Origin: Sphingomonas pruni NBRC 15498
GTDB lineage: Bacteria > Pseudomonadota > Alphaproteobacteria > Sphingomonadales > Sphingomonadaceae
Length of the DNA: 64,000 nt
NCBI RefSeq assembly: GCF_001598455.1
Contig: NZ_BCYZ01000009.1
Coordinates: 1-64,000, forward strand
Direction: 5' to 3'
Of this stretch, positions 60,157 to 64,000 are shown piece by piece. Each line of letters opens with the position of its first letter. The stretch's first letter is position 1. Below the pieces are notes generated by a model. The model did not search any database and was not told the DNA's origin. It was given only the letters and a program-made list of their open reading frames with translations. The position numbers and the translations under genes are program-made.

Positions 60157-61527
60157 ATGGACGACACCCAGGCCCTTCTCGAGCAGATCGAGCATAGCTG
60201 CCGGCGGCTCAAGATGGCGCAGTCGACCTTCGGCCGGCTGGCGGTCAACGACGGCAAGCTCGTGCAACGGCTGCAGCAGGGCGGACGGGTGACGGTGCAG
60301 ACTGTCGAGCGCGTTCATCGCTTCATCGAGGAGCAGGACGGCACCTCCGCCAGCGCGCTGCGTTCGGGCATCAAGGGGCTGCGCGCCGAAATGCGGCCCG
60401 AGCATAATTTCCGCTTCTACGACAATCGTCAGAAGTATCTCGCCTTCGTCAACACCACCAATGAGAAGCAGATCATCGCGGATCGTGCGGTGCATGAATT
60501 GTCTGACACGCAACCGGTCCCGCCGGCGATCCGGTTGTTCGACGGAGGTGCCGGCGACGGCACCGCGTTGGCGCGGATGCTCCGCGGGCTGCACCGGCGC
60601 CATCCCTGGGTGCCGTTCTACGTGGTGGCCAAGGAGATCAGCATGGAGAATATTCGGCTGACGCTCGAGAAGATGCCCGACCGGCTGCGCGAGCATCCCG
60701 GCACCGTGCTGGTGCTGACCAACCTCAAATATGGTGAAGCGCCCACACTGCAGCCCGAGACGCCGGCGGGGGCAAGCGCGATGGTGTGGCACGAAGTCGC
60801 GCTCGATGGCACGTCGGCGGGGCAATTCGAGGAACAGGTCCAGCAGCTCGATCCGTTCCTCGCCAAGCATTGGCAGGCAAGCATCGCGCCGAGCGGCAAC
60901 CCTATGTACAAGACGCCGACGGTGCTTGTCCTGTATCGCAAAGACCATCACTTCATGCTCGACCCGATCATTCCGCGGCGCGGCTACGCGCAGGCGGACT
61001 TCGATTTCGTCTTGCTGTCGCAGCCCTATCGCGCACACGCACCGCTCGAGTTCAAGAGCTCGCGCGTCGTCACGCCGCTCGTCCGGGCACTGCGTCCCAA
61101 CGGCAAGTTGATGGGCGTGCACAGCCACGGCAACGATCCCGGACTGGAGATCATCCGCGCGATCTGGCCGGACGAGGACCCGTTCGATACCGGCCGCGAG
61201 GACATCATGCAGGCGGTGCGCGAGGACCTGGGCGCGGCCGCGCGCGACTATCATTTCCATTCGCTGTCGGACGAAGAAGCGCTGTTCCGCTACCACATCC
61301 GCACGCTTCCGACCGAGATCGACGCCCATACCCCGATCGGCAGCTCGACCCTGTTCGCCGCCTGGAACGCGGCCAGCTATGTCGCGCAGATCGAGGATGG
61401 CCGCTTCGCCAAGGCGCTGTCGAACGACCAGTATCTCGAAGCGACGCGCGAGGCCCTGCAGCGCCACCAGGGCCTGTGGTTCAACGACGAGATCTATCTC
61501 ATCTCGCGGCGTTCGCGGTTGAACTGA
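60157..61527 (+). CDS. HTH-containing SAM-methyltransferase-like protein
   Basis: This 456-aa protein begins with a lambda-repressor-like helix-turn-helix pattern (CRRLKMAQSTFGRLAVNDG, then VTVQTVERVHRFIEE, residues about 15-60). The body has a SAM-binding motif I-like turn, IRLFDGGAGDGTALARML, near residue 127, further Rossmann-like strands (WVPFYVVAKEIS, TVLVLTNLKYG) and a mixed alpha/beta tail. I do not recognise a defined family; a methyltransferase of unknown substrate is the best reading. It is the last gene of the seven-gene operon. Fusion of a DNA-binding-type region to a methyltransferase core in a catabolic operon is unusual. Confidence 0.7.
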   Translation: MDDTQALLEQIEHSCRRLKMAQSTFGRLAVNDGKLVQRLQQGGRVTVQTVERVHRFIEEQDGTSASALRSGIKGLRAEMRPEHNFRFYDNRQKYLAFVNTTNEKQIIADRAVHELSDTQPVPPAIRLFDGGAGDGTALARMLRGLHRRHPWVPFYVVAKEISMENIRLTLEKMPDRLREHPGTVLVLTNLKYGEAPTLQPETPAGASAMVWHEVALDGTSAGQFEEQVQQLDPFLAKHWQASIAPSGNPMYKTPTVLVLYRKDHHFMLDPIIPRRGYAQADFDFVLLSQPYRAHAPLEFKSSRVVTPLVRALRPNGKLMGVHSHGNDPGLEIIRAIWPDEDPFDTGREDIMQAVREDLGAAARDYHFHSLSDEEALFRYHIRTLPTEIDAHTPIGSSTLFAAWNAASYVAQIEDGRFAKALSNDQYLEATREALQRHQGLWFNDEIYLISRRSRLN

Positions 61528-61558
61528 TCTTACGCCCCTCTCTTGCCGAGGCGGGGAA

Positions 61559-62542
61559 TCAGTCGGCCAGGAACGCCTTCAAATCCGCTTGCGGCCGTGC
61601 CCCGAAATGGCCGATCGCTTCGCCGGCCGCCGCGCAGCCCAGCCGCCCGCATTCGGCCAGCGGCAGTCCGCGACTTAAGCCGTACAGCACGCCCGCCGCG
61701 TAGAGGTCGCCGGCGCCGGTGGTGTCGACCACCGTCGCCACCCGCGAGGCGGGCACTTCGACCATACCGTCCGCATCGATCAGCAGCGCCCCGGCCGGGC
61801 CGCGCGTCACCGTCACCAGTTCGACGTGCTGCGCGGCGATCTTCGCTGCCTCGACTATGTCGTCGACGCCGTAGAGCGCCCGGATCTCGTCCTCATTGGC
61901 GAACAATATATCGATATGGCCGTCGACCAGTTCGAGGAATGCGTCCTTGTGGCGGTGGACGCAGAAGCTGTCGGACATGGTCAGCGCGACCTTGCGTCCG
62001 GCGGCGTGCGCCAGCGACGCGGCCTTGCGGAAGGCGGCCTTGGCGGGGGGCTCATCGAACAGATAGCCTTCGAGATAGAGGATCCCCGCCGAGGCGACGA
62101 GGGCTTCGTCGATATCGTCCTCATCGAGCCCGGTGCAGGCGCCGAGAAACGTGTTCATCGTCCGCTCGGCATCGGGCGTGACCAGCACGAGGCAGCGCGC
62201 GGTGGCGGGGCCGGTGGTGGTCGCCGGTGTATCGAAGGCGACGCCGATCGCGCGCAAATCGTGACGGTAGATATCGCCGAGCGCGTCGTCGCGGACCTTG
62301 CCGATGAACGCGCCGCGGCCGCCGAACGCCGCCACGCCGGCAATGGTATTACCGCCCGACCCGCCCGAGATTTCCATGCCGGGACCCATCGCAGCGTAGA
62401 TTCGCTCGGCGCTGTCTTCGTCGATCAGGGTCATGCCGCCCTTGGCCATGCCTTCCCGGATGAGGAAATCGTCGCTGGCATGGGCAATGACATCGACGAT
62501 GGCATTGCCGATGGCGAGGACGTCGTAACGGACGGGTTGCAT
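61559..62542 (-). CDS. Adenosine-kinase-like PfkB family kinase
   Basis: This 327-aa ribokinase-family protein has the N-terminal YDVLAIGNAIVDVI, the GGSGGNTIAG substrate motif and the C-terminal anion-hole/catalytic motif VDTTGAGDLYAAG, with the base Asp at about residue 280. Its form matches bacterial adenosine kinase, which phosphorylates adenosine to AMP. Next to a methyltransferase-like gene it could recycle adenosine from S-adenosylhomocysteine; that link is inference. GGAG lies upstream of the ATG at 62542. It is convergent with the methyltransferase gene and divergent from the zinc-ribbon gene. Confidence 0.85.
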   Translation of the reverse strand: MQPVRYDVLAIGNAIVDVIAHASDDFLIREGMAKGGMTLIDEDSAERIYAAMGPGMEISGGSGGNTIAGVAAFGGRGAFIGKVRDDALGDIYRHDLRAIGVAFDTPATTTGPATARCLVLVTPDAERTMNTFLGACTGLDEDDIDEALVASAGILYLEGYLFDEPPAKAAFRKAASLAHAAGRKVALTMSDSFCVHRHKDAFLELVDGHIDILFANEDEIRALYGVDDIVEAAKIAAQHVELVTVTRGPAGALLIDADGMVEVPASRVATVVDTTGAGDLYAAGVLYGLSRGLPLAECGRLGCAAAGEAIGHFGARPQADLKAFLAD

Positions 62543-62659
62543 GCCTGCTTGTCTCCGTGTCGAGGATGAGGAATGCGCGAAAGGCGCTGGATAATGATGG
62601 TAGACGTTATATAAAGACGAACAGCATTCAACAAGATGCATGTTGATGGAGAAGATGAG

Positions 62660-62887
62660 ATGAGCGAGGGCGACGGTGCCACCTGCCCGTTTTGCGGAGC
62701 GGCGTGGAGCGAGGACATGCTCGCCCAGCTCGATCGCTTCACAATGCCTTCGGGTTGTGCCTGTTGCGGTGGGGCGCCGGGCGCGCACGCCACCGCCGCC
62801 CCGCTGCCGACCGAGGACATTTGCTGCGCCGCGTGCGGCCGCGCAATCTACCGCGGCTTTAAAGCACAACAGGAATCGCAATCGTGA
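62660..62887 (+). CDS. Small zinc-ribbon protein
   Basis: This 75-aa protein has three CxxC-type clusters: CPFCG near residue 10, CACCGG near 34 and CCAACG near 56. It should bind one or two zinc ions. The ATG at 62660 has GGAG eight bases upstream and is preferred over an ATG 24 bases earlier. Its stop overlaps the GTG of the amidohydrolase as GTGA, so the two are co-translated. Function unknown; a small metal chaperone or partner of the amidohydrolase is possible. Confidence 0.68.
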   Translation: MSEGDGATCPFCGAAWSEDMLAQLDRFTMPSGCACCGGAPGAHATAAPLPTEDICCAACGRAIYRGFKAQQESQS

Positions 62888-63756
62888 AGAGCGCCGACTT
62901 CGACATCATCGATGCCCAGATTCACCAGCCCGCACCCGCAGTGCCGTTCGGCGACGACGTGCCCGACGCGGTCAAACTGGCGATTAACGTCGAGCTGGCG
63001 CGCGAGGCGATGGACAGCGTCGGGGTCGATGCCACTCTGGTGGTCGCGGCGCTGCCCTATATCGACGCGTGCGTAACGCGCTATCCTGGACGCTTCATCG
63101 GCGTCGAGACGTTCATGGCCGGGAACGCCGAACTGGGCGCGGCGGTGGAGCGGGCAAAAGGCGACGGCCGCGTCATCGCCGGCCGGCTGCTCGTCACCGA
63201 TTTCCGCACCACCGAACTCTCCGAGGCTTTCACCAGCGGCGCGATGGATGCCGGGTTTGCGGCCGCGGCCAGGGTCGGCCTGCCGCTGTTCCTGTCGACC
63301 CACGGCCAGGCCGCGGCAATGCGGCCGCTGATCGAGCGCCATCCCGACCTGAAGGTGATCATCGACCATGTCGGGGTCAGCCAGCACCCGGTGTCGCCGG
63401 CGCGCGACGATCCCTGGGATCGGCTCGACGGGCTGCTCGGCCTTGCCGATCTCCCGAACGTTTCGGTCAAATTGTGCGGGCTGCCGTTGCTGTCGCGCCA
63501 AGCCTATCCGTTCGCCGATGTCTGGCCCAATCTGCGCCGCGTCATCGCGGCGTTCGGGGTCGATCGGCTGATGTGGGCGAGCGACTATACGCGCCTGCGC
63601 ATGGCCGAAGCCGGCGGGCCGAACCGCAATCGCGGCTGCCTGTACAGCGAGAGCCGCGACATGCTGCTCCACAGCGACGAACTCGACCGCGATGCCAAGG
63701 CGGCGATCTTCGGCGGCACCGTAAAGCGCGTGCTCGGCTGGCAACCGCCAGTCTAG
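62884..63756 (+). CDS. Amidohydrolase-2 family protein (LigI/LigW-like)
   Basis: This 290-aa TIM-barrel protein has IIDAQIHQ at the N-terminus, where the usual HxH reads QxH. It also has STHGQAA near residue 139, IIDHVGVS near 160 and ASDYTRL near 232. It could be a lactonase or a nonoxidative decarboxylase in the aromatic route. Loss of the first His of HxH suggests altered metal binding or a metal-free mechanism. The GTG start overlaps the zinc-ribbon stop. A related amidohydrolase lies at 46,456. Confidence 0.8.
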   Translation: MKSADFDIIDAQIHQPAPAVPFGDDVPDAVKLAINVELAREAMDSVGVDATLVVAALPYIDACVTRYPGRFIGVETFMAGNAELGAAVERAKGDGRVIAGRLLVTDFRTTELSEAFTSGAMDAGFAAAARVGLPLFLSTHGQAAAMRPLIERHPDLKVIIDHVGVSQHPVSPARDDPWDRLDGLLGLADLPNVSVKLCGLPLLSRQAYPFADVWPNLRRVIAAFGVDRLMWASDYTRLRMAEAGGPNRNRGCLYSESRDMLLHSDELDRDAKAAIFGGTVKRVLGWQPPV

Positions 63757-63765
63757 ATATGCAAG

Positions 63766-64000
63766 TCAGTGCCCGACGGTGCGGGTCGCCGGGTCGAGCG
63801 GCTTGAGCGTCAGCAGCATCCAGATCACCACCCCGGCCAGGGCCAGTGGCGCGGCGAGCAGGAAGAAATAGCCGATCGCCCCCCAATGAAAATGCAGCGC
63901 GAGCATGCCGTACCAGGGCCCGACGATCGAGGCGGCGCGCCCGGCGCCATAGGCCCAGCCGACCCCGGTAGCGCGGTTGCGCGTCGGGTAGAGTGTCGAG
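63766..64000 (-). CDS. MFS transporter, C-terminal part (cut by window end)
   Basis: The last 77 codons of an AAHS-type major facilitator transporter are visible, ending at TGA 63766-63768. The start lies beyond the window. LYPTRNRATGVGWAYGAGR and two hydrophobic helices (YFFLLAAPLALAGVVIWMLL) match the same region of the complete transporter at 47,261-48,625, where the motif reads LYPTRSRATGVGW. It is convergent with the amidohydrolase gene, nine bases apart. Confidence 0.85.
   Translation of the reverse strand, partial: STLYPTRNRATGVGWAYGAGRAASIVGPWYGMLALHFHWGAIGYFFLLAAPLALAGVVIWMLLTLKPLDPATRTVGH

Noticed and set aside
59803-61467. Minus-strand open frame of 554 codons opposite flavin reductase and methyltransferase-like genes
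   Set aside because: Antisense shadow; the plus-strand flavin reductase is certain and gene spacing on that strand is operon-like.
1-64000. Search for tRNA, rRNA, riboswitch, insertion sequence and attachment-site signals
   Set aside because: No tRNA-like cloverleaf, transposase, integrase or recognisable flavin, cobalamin or SAM riboswitch core was seen by eye, including upstream of the RibB and MetE-like genes.

Overview
The window looks like a chromosomal segment of a sphingomonad-type alphaproteobacterium (Sphingomonas or a close relative). It is GC-rich throughout. It carries three TonB-dependent receptors, tryptophan-halogenase-like genes beside a Xanthomonas/Caulobacter-type receptor, dense ATGA/GTGA-coupled operons, and sugar and aromatic catabolic gene families typical of that group. 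This assignment rests on gene content only. I see no rRNA, tRNA, CRISPR array, insertion sequence or prophage gene.

Region 1 (about 100-23,460) reads as a xyloglucan utilisation locus. A four-gene minus-strand operon, in which every junction is a 4-base ATGA overlap, encodes an unassigned TIM-barrel-like secreted protein, a GH3 beta-glucosidase, a GH35 beta-galactosidase and a GH31 alpha-xylosidase with a PA14-like insert. A LacI-family regulator is divergent from it. A second minus-strand unit encodes a cupin_8 protein and a sialate O-acetylesterase-type enzyme that resembles CE20 acetylxyloglucan esterases. A plus-strand series encodes a TonB receptor, two tryptophan-halogenase-like flavoproteins, a small secreted protein, an aldose 1-epimerase and a GH74 endo-xyloglucanase. 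LacI-type operator-like sites lie in front of both the hydrolase operon and the receptor.

Region 2 (23,463-29,292) is an L-fucose oxidative pathway: FucP permease, RhaM-family mutarotase, aldo/keto reductase (fucose dehydrogenase), fuconolactonase and L-fuconate dehydratase, with an IclR regulator. Fucose is a side-chain sugar of xyloglucan, so regions 1 and 2 probably work together. No known alpha-L-fucosidase family is recognisable here, which makes the unassigned secreted protein interesting.

Region 3 (29,300-33,160) holds a Gly/Ser-rich secreted protein with a PRC-barrel-like end, a secreted subtilase divergent from an ECF sigma/anti-sigma pair, and a small ACT-like protein. Region 4 (33,411-40,981) couples a TonB receptor, a serine beta-lactamase-like hydrolase and a POT peptide transporter, divergent from an XRE-cupin regulator and a dipeptide epimerase. 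It looks like a peptide (possibly murein-peptide) scavenging system. Region 5 (41,045-46,003) has an orphan lipoprotein solute-binding protein, a large TonB receptor with a clear promoter and terminator, and two small unknown proteins.

Region 6 (46,013 to the end) is an aromatic catabolic cluster whose substrate I cannot name. It has two AAHS-type transporters and two LigI-like amidohydrolases, one pair at each end. Between them are a type I extradiol dioxygenase with all its iron ligands, VOC and SnoaL-like proteins, a MetE-like zinc protein, an NHL-repeat protein and MarR, IclR and LysR regulators. A tight seven-gene operon there encodes an alpha/beta hydrolase, an LLM flavin monooxygenase, an HSL esterase, a CMD protein, a RibB protein with a degenerate RibA half, a flavin reductase and an HTH-methyltransferase-like protein. 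An adenosine kinase-like gene follows. The combination suggests breakdown of a methoxylated or esterified aromatic compound with its own flavin and one-carbon support.
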